DNA of 64,000 nucleotides. Source: Ascidia mentula (taxonomy: Eukaryota > Chordata > Ascidiacea > Phlebobranchia > Ascidiidae). The notes below the pieces were generated by a model. That model saw only the letters and a list, made by a program, of their open reading frames with translations, ran no database searches and was not told the origin of the DNA. The stretch spans positions 17,716,266 through 17,780,265 of the forward strand of contig OX387197.1 in assembly GCA_947561715.1 (NCBI GenBank), given 5' to 3'. Within the stretch, counting starts at the first letter, position 1. Each line of letters opens with the position of its first letter. Below are positions 22,675 through 35,535 of the stretch, piece after piece. The translations under genes and the position numbers were made by a program.

Positions 22675-24850
22675 CAAAAATATCTCTTGCATAGCAGAGA
22701 TATATTGTGGCCCTACTGCTACCTGCACGAAATTCATCTAATTCGAAACTCTCATCGATGTTACATGAGAAAACAACAACCCACATATCCACCGTTTCCT
22801 GCAACCTTTTCTCGCGGGATGCTTACACTGATTAATTTCCCAACCTACCGTTTTCCAACCCTCTAGGAAATGAAGCAATGTCCTCTTGTGTGCGCAGTAA
22901 AAGCTATGGGACAGGTGAAACAACACAGCCTTTCGACTCTACGCACACAATCTACTGTTTCTTTTTCAACCACCTCGAGACATCCCACACATATGGGATC
23001 AGGTCGTGCCCTTTGCCATGACGCCATCACTGAATCAAACAAAACGATTTCCTTACGACCAGCTCCGCGAGAATGACGAGAAAAGCAGATCTTGCGATTT
23101 TGGCCAAACCCTTTTCCTATGAGGCCCGAAAATAGTCCCCAACATCTGAAGAATACGGTGAGGTGATGAATGTATGCAGAGCAAATTTGAGACAATCAAT
23201 CTCTAGACTCAACACACAAACGCACAAAGACTGCATGTGGAAATCTTTTTGCTTTGTTTAATTTGTTGTTTGCCTAACCTTAAAGTTTATGACAAGTTAA
23301 ACATGTGCAATTCAGGTGAGAGGTAGCGATAACAATCCCCCACTTGCAAGCCTGTTTTTACAAAATTTACTTTTTACAGAAATCCTAAAACACGTAGCAA
23401 TTAAACTCGTTCTGCACCAAATCTCTCCATTATCCCTGTTTACGACACCATGACTACAAACTGTAAAGAAACAAAAAACGTTTGCTTGCGTTTTAGAACA
23501 CCCAAAGCAAGCATCTGATGGCTATTACTGTGATACGTGACCCACTTCCTGCGCAGATCATCATGGGATAAGTGTGATTGTATTTTCCGGTAAACAGGAA
23601 GGCGGTGTCATCACCTGCTAACATTTCAGCTGAGTTAGCAATGGGTTTTTCCGAGGCTCTTATGGTTAGTAACATAGGGCCAGGTTAAACTGCTATTCTC
23701 AAGGAATGTACAAGAAAGGGTGTTTTGCACACACCAATAAGCACCAAGCCCGTACTTAGGGGATTATTGAGCTTTTCTTGTGTTCTCCCTCCAAGCCTTT
23801 TGTACGATGATTGGCGCCAAGAAAAATGGGATGCGCACAAGAAAGTTGCGCAACCTTTCTGAGAATATTTCACCCGTATTGATGCGCATTATGTTTCCGG
23901 TTGGCTTGATTCGCGTGAAAAACAATATATTTCTGGCGTCTGTATATCAAGCTTTGTTACATTAATATCACACGTTTTTCTTTTCTTCCAGTAGAATGCA
24001 AATGTAAAAATATTTTACACTTCGCAAAACATTCACAGATATTGGAACATTGACGATATTTCACATAAGAACCCCATCATGTGTAGGTCAAGCGACACAT
24101 GTCCATAGCCCTTGAAGCAAATCTCGCTTCAATAAATTTGTTTTGACATGGCATATTGAAGGCAAAAAGCTAGCGCGGCTTTCAACCGCAACGGTCACGG
24201 TCTTGCTGTTTAAAGCCCATGGTTGTTATTTAGCATGCAAAGCACTCGAGGTACATACCAATATACGGCACACTGCGAAATGACAATCTTTTTGGGGCAG
24301 GTTGCTTTTTGTCACAAAAATTATTTTCATTTGCTGCATGCCCAAAATCGCAATCAGAACCACAGTCGCTAACAATGGAATTTTTAAGATGGCATTCATA
24401 ACACGACACGCACAATAAACAGTTTGAAATTCAGGCCAACATAAGCAACCTGTTTTATAGCAACAAAACTTGGTATCGAGTGACCAAACTGTGTCTATCT
24501 ACATAAAGTGAACGTTTTCATCTTCTAAAACTAAATCAAAGTACGAGTGTTTTCGTTTTAGTGCGTGCCACTGCAATGGTTTTAAATACATTACTACAAC
24601 TTGCACATATATTAACCATTTAAATTAAACCAATATGTATGCAGCAACGGCTTACCGGCAATTATTTTCTGATGCTTCTTACGTAATTCCGACAAAACGA
24701 CGGGGACTCGTCGGGTACACGGAAACACAACATAATCATTTATCATTCGCAAAACCCCTTTGATCGAGCACCAAGCACTTGTTCATTCCTTTCAACGTTC
24801 CACACAATTAAGCCAAACGAGCGCATGGTGTGCAGTTAACAATCAACAAA

Positions 24851-24884
24851 ACTAAAGTCTCCCTTACGAAACTAAAGTCTCCCT
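24851..24884. repeat. Two-copy direct repeat, period 20 bp
   Basis: ACTAAAGTCTCCCT occurs twice, 20 bp apart, extended on the left by AA. Minor tandem duplication with no known role. Confidence 0.7.
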
Positions 24885-25057
24885 CAACCGTCGAAGTCAT
24901 CCTTTCTCTTTTCCATCGTACTCTTGTATGACACAAACACCTGAATCTAACCGCCGGCATCGAATTCCTCAAATAATGAGGTGATATCGGTTACGAGGCC
25001 TCATCTTATAAGAGACGATCCGCCATAGAAACTTTTTCAATTGCCGGGACTTTACAA

Positions 25058-25096
25058 TGACGTAACGCGCGTTGACGCTTTATCTGGTGACGTAAC
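25058..25096. promoter_or_regulatory. Pair of TGACGTAAC (CRE/ATF-like) sites
   Basis: TGACGTAAC at 25058-25066 and 25088-25096, 30 bp apart, in a locally GC-rich stretch with CACGTG-like sequence just after (GCACGTGAG). This looks like a bZIP/bHLH cluster. The target gene is unknown; the nearest genes are several kb away. Confidence 0.3.
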
Positions 25097-28000
25097 CCGC
25101 ACGTGAGCCGGACATCTGGGGAGAAATTTCAAAAGTAATTTTGTGTTGGCGGAATTCTCGGCTGGGGGTCCCCAAAATGGAAAAACTAAATTTGGGATTT
25201 TGTTATGAGACCGCCGCTTGTTTTTGACCATTAATATGTTGAGGGTAAATCCATGTCATATAGATATTCTGTACATGCGATAAAACCATGCCATAAAAAA
25301 CATGTAACGCTCGTACAACAAACAATGTTGTTTTGGTTGTAAACTCATTCTCAAAAAAACGCAAAGAAACAATTTCATAAAAAAGAAATTTTTCGAAGAT
25401 GTTGAAAGTCACGAATTTGCTGATCTCGTTTGCGTGTTCGTTGCTTAGAAACGAATAGCACGCAAAAAAACAACAACTACATCACGCGGTCATACACGCG
25501 CGCGCGCCCTAATGACAGGGAACCTCGTATTTAACGGCCTAATTTGTCTTTAAACGTGAGGACATTCGCTTTTGACGCTTTTAACGTTAATCCTCGTCAT
25601 TGAAGTCATGGAAATGTTCCTCGCGTAAAAATATTTTTCAGCAAATTTTCCATTGCTTTGCTGGGACGCAAGCGAAAACCACTAGTTAAGCCCCTACATT
25701 TCTCCTCACTGCAAACACTCTTGTCGACGTGAGGCAAGTCCAGTTGTCTTCCCGACGTATTGTTTACGCACGCTACAATGCTCAGTGTCCTGATAAATAG
25801 AAATGTCCATAGCAACGCGTCATATCTATGTACTATCGTAAGTATTGTGATGTTAATGCCTTGTAGTTTTATGTTTCAGGAATCTCTCATCTGTAACCCA
25901 TTCGCAAAACGATTTGTAACGGAATTCTTGGAACTAATACAAATAATTTATATCCAAAAAATGCGCCCAACCGTGGTGATCAACTTTTTACAGCAAGAGC
26001 ACGCCGTACGTGATTTGCGAAACAATTGCAAATAATTGGAATCTGTTTCTTAGCGTGCCTATGTGTCGCCATGGAAATAGCAAATACAAATGCAAGTGGA
26101 GACCATTTCATTCCGATGGGTTGTAGTTTCAAAACGTGTGATTACCACTAGTTCAAACCGAATTTATTTACGTTGGAATTTTTAGATATCTGCCATCCAT
26201 TGCGTTCCCTGCAAGATGTTTAACGTATTGCCATGACAACTGCCACCACTCCGTGTAGTTGCACATTAACGGGTCCCCCACTTTACCAACCTTTACGCTT
26301 GTCAACATCATACAATTGTATTTTTCGCTTTGATTCGCCGTCTGTTTGACCCCATTATATTTTTTCGCTTTGTCTGGACACGGTTGTTAGCGACGGGAAA
26401 ACTCGAAATTTTTCCCGAGCCAGCAGTTTTTGCCTTTTTCACAAATAAAATAGATAAAATTTGCTGGGTACAAAACAGAAGATATCTCAAAACGTTTTTC
26501 CTTGCTGCCTTAAAATATTTCCAATCATTCACTGCTGATTTGTCAAACACAACAGGACAAATTACGTCATTCCGAAACTTGAAACGTGCAGCAAATCAGA
26601 CATTTAGAAGATTCAAGAAACCGACACGCTTCGCTGGATTTGGAGGCTGTTTTTTGTCTAGAAATACGAGCAGCTAGCTTAAAACTTCCATGCTAATCAC
26701 AAGTATACCCACGACTTTCCAGCACTTTGCGCCAAAAATTTACGGGGTGCTTCTTTTGTATTGTTCCGTTCATACACAAACTTACCACCCACAACGGACG
26801 CCATACATATTGGTTTGTTGTGTTAAACTAATAACAAAACTCCATTCAGAAGTCCCAATCTGGCACACAATAGGTGAGTGGTACAAGTGTGCATGTCTGA
26901 TTTTAAAAGTCAATGTTGTTGTGTTACTAGTATTTGAGAGAAGGATTTAATGGCACCACTTGTTGTGCCACGTCTGTAACAACAACATCCACGTAACTTT
27001 TGTGTTAGTAGGACAGTTCTTTTAAAGTCATTGTTACAAGGGTCGCAAAACATGTTTGCCTTGTGGTGTTCAGTGGAATTTTTTTAATTAGTTCAGGTGC
27101 GCATACAGAAGGGTACGTACTGGGCGGTTGCCCCCTATAAAATTAAAGCACGGTTTCATTGGAGGACAAAAAGTTGGCTGACATTGATATTTGTTTTATC
27201 AGTACTGTGCTTTGTCTGGCACATGCGTGACTATCTACACGTTTGGCGACACAAGCAACAGCCCCAAAAATTCTGGTATCGCCCCTCCCCTGTGAGAGTT
27301 GGTATGTGTCAAGTGGCTGGGAAACTGTGGTTACAAAATTAAACGCAAAAGGTCGTACGGCGCGGCACTTCTTGAGCCAATTCATTTTGGTCGAACGCCC
27401 AATAATGCGTCCAATTCAGGAAGCGGCGTCTTAAATTTCCAATTGCATTTTTATGCTTGCGAGTTATTGCGAAACGGGAATCCTTTTAGGTATCGGTGAG
27501 AAATCGAATATTACACCGTCACCTTATAAGTATTTCAGAATACCTAGTAAGTCATATGGACTAGTTTTGAAGAACGGAGTAAACTTGACTGATGTTAACA
27601 AGCATCGAACCAGTGTTTTCCACAAAACAATAAGTCGCTTGCTTTCTGTACATATGGTTTGGACTCAGGTTTAAGGTTCTACACGTTTACAAATCTATCA
27701 CAATTGATTTGAATAAAGGGTTATAGAAAATATTTGCAAACTTGTGGCAGCTTCTGCAAGATCGGCATTCCAACAAAAGGAAAATAAAATTACATTTTCT
27801 AAAATTCAATGTGTGAGGGGTTGTTGCATCAACATGTTATAGCCTATAGCACTTATGCATCTTTTTGCGACAAACCAGAACTCTTCAACAAGCAAAATAC
27901 TACAAGCTGCTTTGGTTGGGCTAAAAATAATAATTATAATTTTAGGGCAAGCGCACAAACGGTAGTGGAAAACTATTAGTGTTTGGGTAAGCTCACGACA

Positions 28001-29639
28001 AACTTGTACCACACACAACAGACTCAAAGCTGTCTGTTTTTAATAAACAAACCTAGCTGCAAGTTCAACAATCTGATCTCCACTCGTTAGTTGTCACTGG
28101 AAAAACATTGCCATTTGTCAGGTTGTTTGTTGCCGCCCCTATTCCAAAGGGTTTTATGGACATTTAACGATCAAATAAACACCATTTTTATTTTATGGTT
28201 TGAGGCAGACCAAACCGCTTCGTATCTCTCATGGTCCGCTCTTTAACCCCAGCTCCGAAAAAACACTTTTTCGTTCAACACGACGCAAGAATTGCATCAC
28301 CGAAACGCGTTTAGCGAGGTTAAGTGCTGACTAAGAGTTTTAAGTGAAAAAAAATTCTCAAGCTGCCCGGGGAAATGTCCTGCATGTCTTAAACATCATT
28401 CCACTAATTCTACTGCGGTACTTACTGGTACACATCACCTTTTCTCTATATATGTTGAAGCCCGCATTATCGGTTTGAAACCACCAATCATTGACACACA
28501 TATGATTCAGATATGAAAGACTACGGTGGTATAGAACGTATATTATTCCAGACTTGGTTAAATTCTAAACAGAAAAATTCGTCAAAAGTGAATTATAGAC
28601 ATGACAACCAGGAATGGAATAATGCCACGTTCACCTACATATTGACACCTTGTAACAGCTCGACTGGACTGCGTATTTTTCGGAATGACAGGCGTTGTAT
28701 CAAGGCAACGCGGTTAGAAAGACGGATTCACTCGACTGCGCAAGCCGCTTCGTTCCGCTCCAAATATCGCATCGGTCATTTTAGTTCCTGGCTGGATATC
28801 TGCGCGATTGCGCACCAGTGAGAAAAAAGCCTGGTCGATACAGAGCCCGAAAAGGTGAAAATCTATCACTACTGAAGCGCATTATTACAATATTTGGGGG
28901 AAAATGGTGTTGATTCAGTTAGGACTACGATCACATATAGTCTATAACCAAATGAACTAAGCCGTTTTTAACACTAGCGAGCATTTTTTGTGCTCGGCTA
29001 TTTTCTGCGTTTTGTCCGGATTAAGAATTATTCTGCCAATCAACCATGACATTTAAAAACAATAAACATGATTAATCGTTTGCCTTTTTCACGTCTTATT
29101 TGATATTATTCCTTGTCGTATGCATTCTTTGCAGAAAACTGAAGGGCATGTTGGTGAAATTGCGTGATACAGGCTACTATAACGATATCTGATCATAAAA
29201 TTGGAATAAATGCAGTGTTTTTTGCAGAGCCTTTATATCGCACTAACAAGTAGGTCTACAGTTGTTAACTAATACACATTTGCCCACTGACCGGTGAAAT
29301 ATGTAACCCGGTTCCAGCTGACCTGAGAAACACGCAAACAATTTTGTTTTGCAAAAATTTATTGTAGATATTTTCTTCGTGTTGTTGCGACATCTGGTGG
29401 CGTATGTAGTTTAAGTCGCAAGGTAGAATTTTTTCTTTGGGTTTGCACAAAAAATGTTTGGGCAGTGGAATATACTGTCTTTGCAAGCGTCCAAGCATAT
29501 GAGAAAACGGAAATTATTCTCAGAGAAAAATTTTTCGGTGTGGCGGTATTTGTGAACAAAATGCATTAATTCCACCACAAACATATTACACAATCGTATG
29601 TTTGCAATAAATAAATCATGTTATTGCAAGGGTCACAGG

Positions 29640-29830
29640 TTTCGCAGCCAAGGCATTGCGCCAAGCTGGATCAGCCACTTTTTCCGACAAGACCTAGCGA
29701 GATCTGAAAAATCAATCTCCCGGTGAGGTTTGAACTCACGACCTTGGGCTAACCAGGCACAACGGGGTATATTGTGGCCAAGGTATACACTGGTGCGCAA
29801 GCGCACAACTTGTCAGGCGACCTTCACATA
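29640..29830 (-). repeat. tRNA-like repeat, probable SINE relic
   Basis: On the minus strand a T-arm-like hairpin (GTGAG, loop TTCAAAC, CTCAC at 29723-29739) is preceded by CCTGGTTAGCCCAAGG, resembling an A box. No complete cloverleaf fits: the spacing between the boxes is too short for a D-arm plus anticodon arm. It is not the same family as the SINE at 20590. Ends and target duplications were not found. Confidence 0.4.
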
Positions 29831-30923
29831 CGTAGGGGATCTCCACCACCGTGATCAGACAATGCAGAAGTAATACCATGCTTGCATATAGCCATGAGTT
29901 TTATTTTCTTTAGATCTCTAGGTTTCTGACAAAAGAGTAGGCTAACCTATCACAAATTTGTATTGAAATAACCATGGTTATGTCATCAATAAAACTTGTC
30001 AGTTTTTGCATTGTACAGAGCGAGTGGACATCGCCATATATCTACTGCAAAACTGTTAAGCAGTCACTGCAACTAGATCACTATTTAAGGTACCGAACGA
30101 GTGGCTTAAAAAAAAACTGCATAAGAAGTGGCAGGATAAACACAAGGCACAAGGCGTATAGTTCATTCACGTATTGTGCACGCTGTTTGGTACAATTTTA
30201 CGCAGATTACAACACTATAGGTCATTGCTTTCAGCAAAATAGGTAAACAGTTTTAAATGTATCTTACATGTGGGACAAATGTAATTCATTTAGTTTTACT
30301 GCAGCTAATACTTTCCATGCTATTTCAAGATTTGGGGACAAATGCCGTTTTTCAACAGTAGGCTACAATGCAAAAAGGGTTGGTCACCAACGAGAGTTTA
30401 CCTATTGAAGAAGGACAGTCAGTATACTTGAGATAATCCTTCAAAGAGCCGAATATTCAAAGAGCTATCACCGCCTTTTCATGAATCACCCGAAGGAGTT
30501 CTCCCCGTCACGCAAAACCAAAATTCCAAAACTGATCTTAGTTTTAACCAACACATTGTTGTGCAATCCCTTATCCCAATACCACCAGCTGAGACCAAGG
30601 CGTTTATCCGAACTCGATAGGACAGGAGTGTCAATAATATTAGACCCCAGTATACCTCAACAGCCCTTGAGCGGTCTGCCAGCTGTCGATATGGCGGTAA
30701 CGAAAAGGAATATTTGATTTGTCGATTTGGCAAGTCATCGCGTCGCGTACACGGGACTATTAGGCCAGCGCCGTCCTTTTACATAACAGAAGCCTTTCAG
30801 TAAACGAAAATCTGTCCAGATCGTCGACTTAAAACACAATCCCGCACCCGCCAACCTCTCATAACTGACTTTGCAGTGGACAGATTCCATTTCACCGAGA
30901 TTATCGACAAGTATAATTACGAT

Positions 30924-33900
30924 ATGGTTACGTCACCTCGTCTGTCAGCTTTGCTGGTCTTTTGCGGTTTTGTGGTGACCGCTTTTTCCGACGGTAGGTT
31001 AATAATAGATATCGTATTGTTGCAGTTTTCTGTTCTTGTTGGAGAGGATAGAAGATTCCGTCTGAACTTATAAAATCTTAGAATTAAGACTAATTTTTCA
31101 ACAATTCCATCGTAACGCGATGCCTTACCTTGGACACGAAATAAAACCTCGAGTACATACAAGTGTTTATTAATAATTTTTACAAATTGATCCGGGAAGT
31201 TCGTGGGATGATATTAATACCGACGAGAAAAATCAAACAAACATACATTAAATGTTTTACAGATCGTCCGGTTTGCTTCCAGGGCTTTCGGAGAACGAAC
31301 AACGGCCACATCACTTCCAACACAATTATATCAACTATTTCATGCAAACTCACTGAGGAGTGCGGACTGGTCACCATCGATTTTACGCAGGAAGATGGCA
31401 ACCCAGGTAAAAGCACAAACGCGTAAATTACTAACAAACCGTGTTTCAAAAGAAAATGTAAAATTTTGCGATGGATTATATTTCGTCTGTTCTGGAATAT
31501 AATCTAAGTCAGTGAGGTAATGGCGAACATGCTGTGATCCAGGTAAAATGGAGGAAGCCTTTTGTATCGACACCGCCAAGGAAAGCGAGCGGTGTGGTGG
31601 GTCTGAGCACACGGAGGATGGAATGACAGACTCCGAATGCAAATTAACTCGATGCAAGACTTTTGCCTGTAACAAGCCGTCGACACCGACAAAGTGCAAA
31701 AGCCTGAATCAAAAATCAGGTGTTTCATTCAATTCTATAGAGTGCGCAGAAATGTTGTAAGCTATCGTATAAACAGGCAGACCCTACTGCGAATGTCCTT
31801 AGGACGGTGGTATAGAACATATCTAGAATCTGGTTCTGTGAAAGCAACTACATCGAAAGAATATTTATCAATAAATGACCTGCGCTCTTTGCAGATGTTT
31901 TGTTCTTTCCGGGATGCACATTAAAAGAATCACTTGATGGAATTAACAAATGCGTCGCCCAGCTGTTCAGGAACTTTCCATACAGCGACATTTCAACATG
32001 CAGGTAGTTCAACAAACATAAGCCTAATTGCTACAATTGAAATGAAAAAGGAATTAAAACCATGATTTTTGATTGGTTTTGTCATGCAGAGATACTGCAA
32101 GGGCAAGTCTTAGATGCGCTCACGATTTGGCGACGAAGTGTCTATCGCCAATATGTCCAAGCTTGGTAGGACTTCTGCCTCTTGAAATGCCCAAGTTTTA
32201 TCAAGTAAGATACCTGAGATCTACTCAGTAAGATGGACACTGGGGTGTAAAATTTGTATTTGAAAAATTCTGACATGTAGGTCGTTGCTAGCGTCATTTA
32301 CGCTAAACTTTCCAGAGCTTTTGAAACATTTGCGAACGACTTATATACATTACATACAAAATATTATCCCCTAAAAATTACCCAGAGATAAAGTCTGGGA
32401 ATGTGGTAAATACTTAAAACTTTAACCATACAACATAGCAAAAACAACAGGTAATTTAGAACTTTACAGACATTCTATTGAAATTTGATGTCACAGAAAA
32501 TCATAGACGGTCTCGGCGACCTCACCAAGTTTGATCTAACTCCGGAGAAAGGGGATGCCGTCATCGATGCAGTCTGCCTTTCGCCGAACAAGGACATTGC
32601 GACGAAAGTTGCTGCAAAAATGAAGATGGTCGCTGATTTCATTAGAGACGACGGAGCTAAGATGGAGATTTGCTCGGATAGCTACATTAGCGATCTCGCT
32701 GTCGGGCTACAGGAAATCTATTCACGGCTTGTGGGAGTGAGCACGCGAGACTCGTTTTGCGGGTGAGCTTATCTTCAGCTGTATTCAAAAACTGCCCAAT
32801 AATGAACTTAACGTTATCCCACAACTTGGTTTACTTGGTTTGTCCTGGTTTACATTCTACCAGTAGCAGCATTCATTCGTCTTCAGACACTGTTTGCCGC
32901 ATGTTTTTCTGTTTATATTTAAACAGCCTCTGACAATGTTTTTTTAATCAGAAATTGTGGTTGCTAAGGGAACCGCAAACAACTTAATATATTATAAAAA
33001 ACTGAAACCAAGAAATTATTTCAAAATTGGTTTTTATTTATTCACTCGGTAAGCCATATATAAAAACACAAACGGCATAACCAACCTCATTTCTGTAGGA
33101 CTGTATCCCTGTTCAAAAGCCTCCTCATCGACGGCTGGACTGGCCAATGTAATAAAACTGCCGCACTTCAAGTCATGTCCAAAATTCTCCCGGTGGGCTA
33201 CGACCCTGTTATGCCCGAACTGAAAATCGCTTTACAAGTGCTCGAGGATTTTGTGGCCACCTATCACCCGCCTGATTGTGCCGGTGAGGGAATGAACTTA
33301 CGCTTTCTCTTAACATGAAAAATAAGTCACTTGGTACATTCTCGTTCTTTGGAATATTTAAAATTTTAATTTATCTGATTTATCCTTGTTATCGTTAGTT
33401 CTACCAAATCATCAGTATTTCTTTCGATTTTAATGCAAGTTTGATTAAGCTTGTACCATGTTGCAAATTTATGCTGTTTTCTCAGTTAAATTGGCTTTTT
33501 TCTGTGTTGGTTGCTATGAGTTGCTACATTGCTCAAATAAGCGTGCGCGAATTTCATGGAATTAAGCCTGATTATTTCTATGAATTTCCAAACAGTTGGA
33601 GGTTTCGGTTCGTCGAATCCTGAAGAACCTGAAGCAGCAGAGGAAACAGTTGCTGAACAAAACGATGAACCAGCTTCCCAACAACAGGCCGCACAATCAG
33701 CAGCAGTTGATCCTGCTGCTGTTAATATTGCTTCAGGATTAAACCAAGGCGTTCCTCAGCTTGTGGCCCTTGCTCAACAAGCCGGTGTCTCCAAGGATAC
33801 AGTGGCTGATGTGGTTGCCGCTGCGAAATCGGCAGATGCCAAGAGCAGCGTGGCTGATGTTATTAAGGCGGTAGTGGCGGCTGCTGCCGGCAACGGAGCC

Positions 33901-33981
33901 GATGTTCGGTCATTCTCCTGCGTTTACTTCACAGCGTTTTTCTCGGCGTTGATTGGTCTCTTGGCCCACCGTTTGTACTGA
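30924..33981 (+). CDS. Gene F: diverged, inverted paralogue of the array genes (483 aa, 8 exons)
   Basis: Exons: 30924-30993, 31263-31406, 31543-31719, 31895-32003, 32090-32204, 32497-32762, 33099-33283, 33596-33981; joined CDS 1452 bp. Exons 4, 5 and 7 have exactly the lengths of B-E (109, 115, 185 bp), all intron phases agree, and cysteines again fall 3-6-3-3-3-2. Shared local motifs include CNKTA in exon 7 and K/S-TFACN in exon 3. ATG 30924 starts a signal peptide (MVTSPRLSALLVFCGF). Exon 8 is much longer: an acidic Gln/Ala-rich stalk, a DVVAAAKSADAKSSVADVIK-type helical stretch, then a hydrophobic GPI-type tail ending LLAHRLY. Overall amino-acid identity with the array is low. The exon 3 donor (GTGTTT) is weak; it was chosen because phase and length match copy C. 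Function unknown. Confidence 0.8.
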
Positions 33982-34529
33982 GCTTGTATGCTGTACGACG
34001 AGATTGCGATGACTGTAAATATGCACTGTGTAAAGAAATGATTTAAAAAACAAACCTTGTCAACATACCGCGCTTTACACGAACGACAGAATGGGTGTAA
34101 AAATTAATCTCAGGTCATTGCTTTCACTTCACTAACTCATAACGTACCGTGGTTGATGTGAAAACAATGCAATGAAAATGTACATAACCGACCGTCTTCA
34201 AACTACCATGCAGTAATTAAAGTAAACCTTGAATACAACGTGTGTATCATATACTGTGTGTCAGTGTTTAAATGATTTTTAAAGCTGGACAAAAATCCTA
34301 TTACAACTGATTGGCAAGGGCGGATTGTCACAAGACCTTTGTGAGAATCGGAGCTTTGTAACGGTATTAGTGAAATTGCCAGTTTAATGATTAACCGAAT
34401 AGCGTCGACAGCAAGTGCTTGCATGCAGTAAATTTCAGTGATGCAGGTATTAGCAATGCAGTACACCCAAACGTAAAAATGCCTTTGTTTGTTTTGAGTC
34501 AGGAAGTTTAAGGAGATTTGGCGACCCAG
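33982..34529. other. 3' flank of F and first non-coding exon of the HPS4-like gene
   Basis: No coding sequence. A good donor (GACCCAG, then GTAAGC) at 34530 and an acceptor (CTACTTCAG) ending at 34606 suggest a 77-bp 5'-UTR intron for the next gene. The ATG in the upstream exon (about 34479) is closed by TAA within 11 codons. Confidence 0.45.
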
Positions 34530-34623
34530 GTAAGCGGTGGTTTCGCAGCACTAAATATTGTTGTTTACGGAACTAGAGTTTTCTGTGCCGTGAAAATCTA
34601 CTTCAGTGTATGGTTCTGGTTGG

Positions 34624-35535
34624 ATGTGTGCAATGAACAGAACATTTTTAATCTACGACTCGGCAGCCCTGCAAAATGAAAGCGACGACCCGCTGTTGGC
34701 TGTAAAGTATTTTGTTTCCCCGCAGCCGATTGACAACGGACGCAAATGTGTTCTCTGCGGCAGCCTTGTGACTTTATATGACAGCATGAAAATGATCACC
34801 GGCTCTCCGCCGCGAAAAGTTACTCTTCAAAACGAGGCGTTTGCAGTCGCGAGAGCAAAAGGCGAAGTAACGGTGGCTTTAGGTTCTACTTTGGAATCAG
34901 ATTGCGACCCCGGCCCTTCGCTCGACCTGTGCATAGAAATCGTACGATTTCGATTTTTCTCTTTTCCGGCCATGTTGAGGTTATGGGAGGCAGGAAAAAT
35001 AAACGATGATATTTTGACGATTTTGGCGCGCACTGAGAAGCTGAGCAACATTGAAAACGACTTTGAAATACAAATGAGGTGCTCGCTGTTCATGGACAAC
35101 TGCCAACATTCTCAATGGAACTTGGGGTCGTGCGTCTTATTTGGCGAAAAAATTGTCAACAGCCATTTCGACCAAAAAGGCACTCAATTAATATTTGCTG
35201 CTTCCTATTTTCCTAACCATGACTCAACCAGTGTTAAAACCGAAGTTTCGAGTTTAACGTGGTTTACAGTGTATTTGACACCTGAACATTTCCGAGAAAT
35301 TGGATCCAAGTGCATAACCAAGGATCCGGTTAAGATGTCTTGCGAAGACAGTGCTGGCCCCTTATCTTTTACTTTAGCGTGCCTTTGTGTGAATCAAACG
35401 GCCATGTTGATACTTTGCGATGCAAGTGAATATGACAGTGAAGTAACGCAAAGATTGGAAAAGGAACTTGCAAGCCTCGACAAGCAAATGGCTGGAAAAT
35501 TTTTAGTCGAGGAAGATTCATACATTTATTTGTGA
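34624..35535 (+). CDS. hps4: HPS4-like protein (BLOC-3 subunit, longin-type), 303 aa, unspliced CDS
   Basis: HPS4 pairs with HPS1 in BLOC-3, the Rab32/Rab38 exchange factor for lysosome-related organelles. The N-terminus has the pattern of the first longin domain of the HPS4/CCZ1 group: hydrophobic strand FLIYD, acidic loop ending DDPL, strand AVKYFVSP, LCGSL, SPP..VTL, FAVARAKGEVTVALGS. Farther on, a GSCVLFGEKIVNSHFD stretch resembles the start of the second longin domain. Starts ATG 34624 or 34633 are possible. The frame is open further upstream to the inferred acceptor at 34606, with no earlier ATG. The protein is less than half the length of vertebrate HPS4 (about 700 aa), lacking the long low-complexity middle. 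CCZ1 is the main alternative; the LCG and SPP positions favour HPS4. Poly(A) signals at 35661 and 35693. Confidence 0.6.
   Translation: MCAMNRTFLIYDSAALQNESDDPLLAVKYFVSPQPIDNGRKCVLCGSLVTLYDSMKMITGSPPRKVTLQNEAFAVARAKGEVTVALGSTLESDCDPGPSLDLCIEIVRFRFFSFPAMLRLWEAGKINDDILTILARTEKLSNIENDFEIQMRCSLFMDNCQHSQWNLGSCVLFGEKIVNSHFDQKGTQLIFAASYFPNHDSTSVKTEVSSLTWFTVYLTPEHFREIGSKCITKDPVKMSCEDSAGPLSFTLACLCVNQTAMLILCDASEYDSEVTQRLEKELASLDKQMAGKFLVEEDSYIYL

Larger units (their letters stand above)
22689..30923. other. Long non-coding stretch between array and gene F
   Basis: About 8 kb in which I can support no gene. Open frames are short, overlap on both strands and lack splice partners. Local features listed separately are a 20-bp-period direct repeat, a pair of TGACGTAAC sites and a tRNA-like repeat. 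A CG run at 25497-25507 and mixed base composition near 25.0-25.6 kb could mark a regulatory region, but no transcript start can be assigned. Confidence 0.5.

Noticed and set aside
22863..23195. 110-codon minus-strand open frame
   Set aside because: No recognised homology, no starting ATG context or splice partners. Overlaps an open frame on the other strand.
24259..24399. Minus-strand signal-peptide-like first exon (ATG at 24399, hydrophobic start MNAILKIPLLATVVLIAILG, GTATGT donor)
   Set aside because: Longer than exon 1 of the family, no second exon with matching phase found downstream, and no promoter. May be chance, so not annotated as a gene.
26330..26677. 115-codon plus-strand open frame
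   Set aside because: Composition like the surrounding AT-rich DNA, antisense frame also open, no motif or splice context.
30479..30733. Overlapping open frames on both strands, thought of as a transposon fragment
   Set aside because: No recognisable transposase or reverse transcriptase motif and no repeat ends. Cannot be supported.
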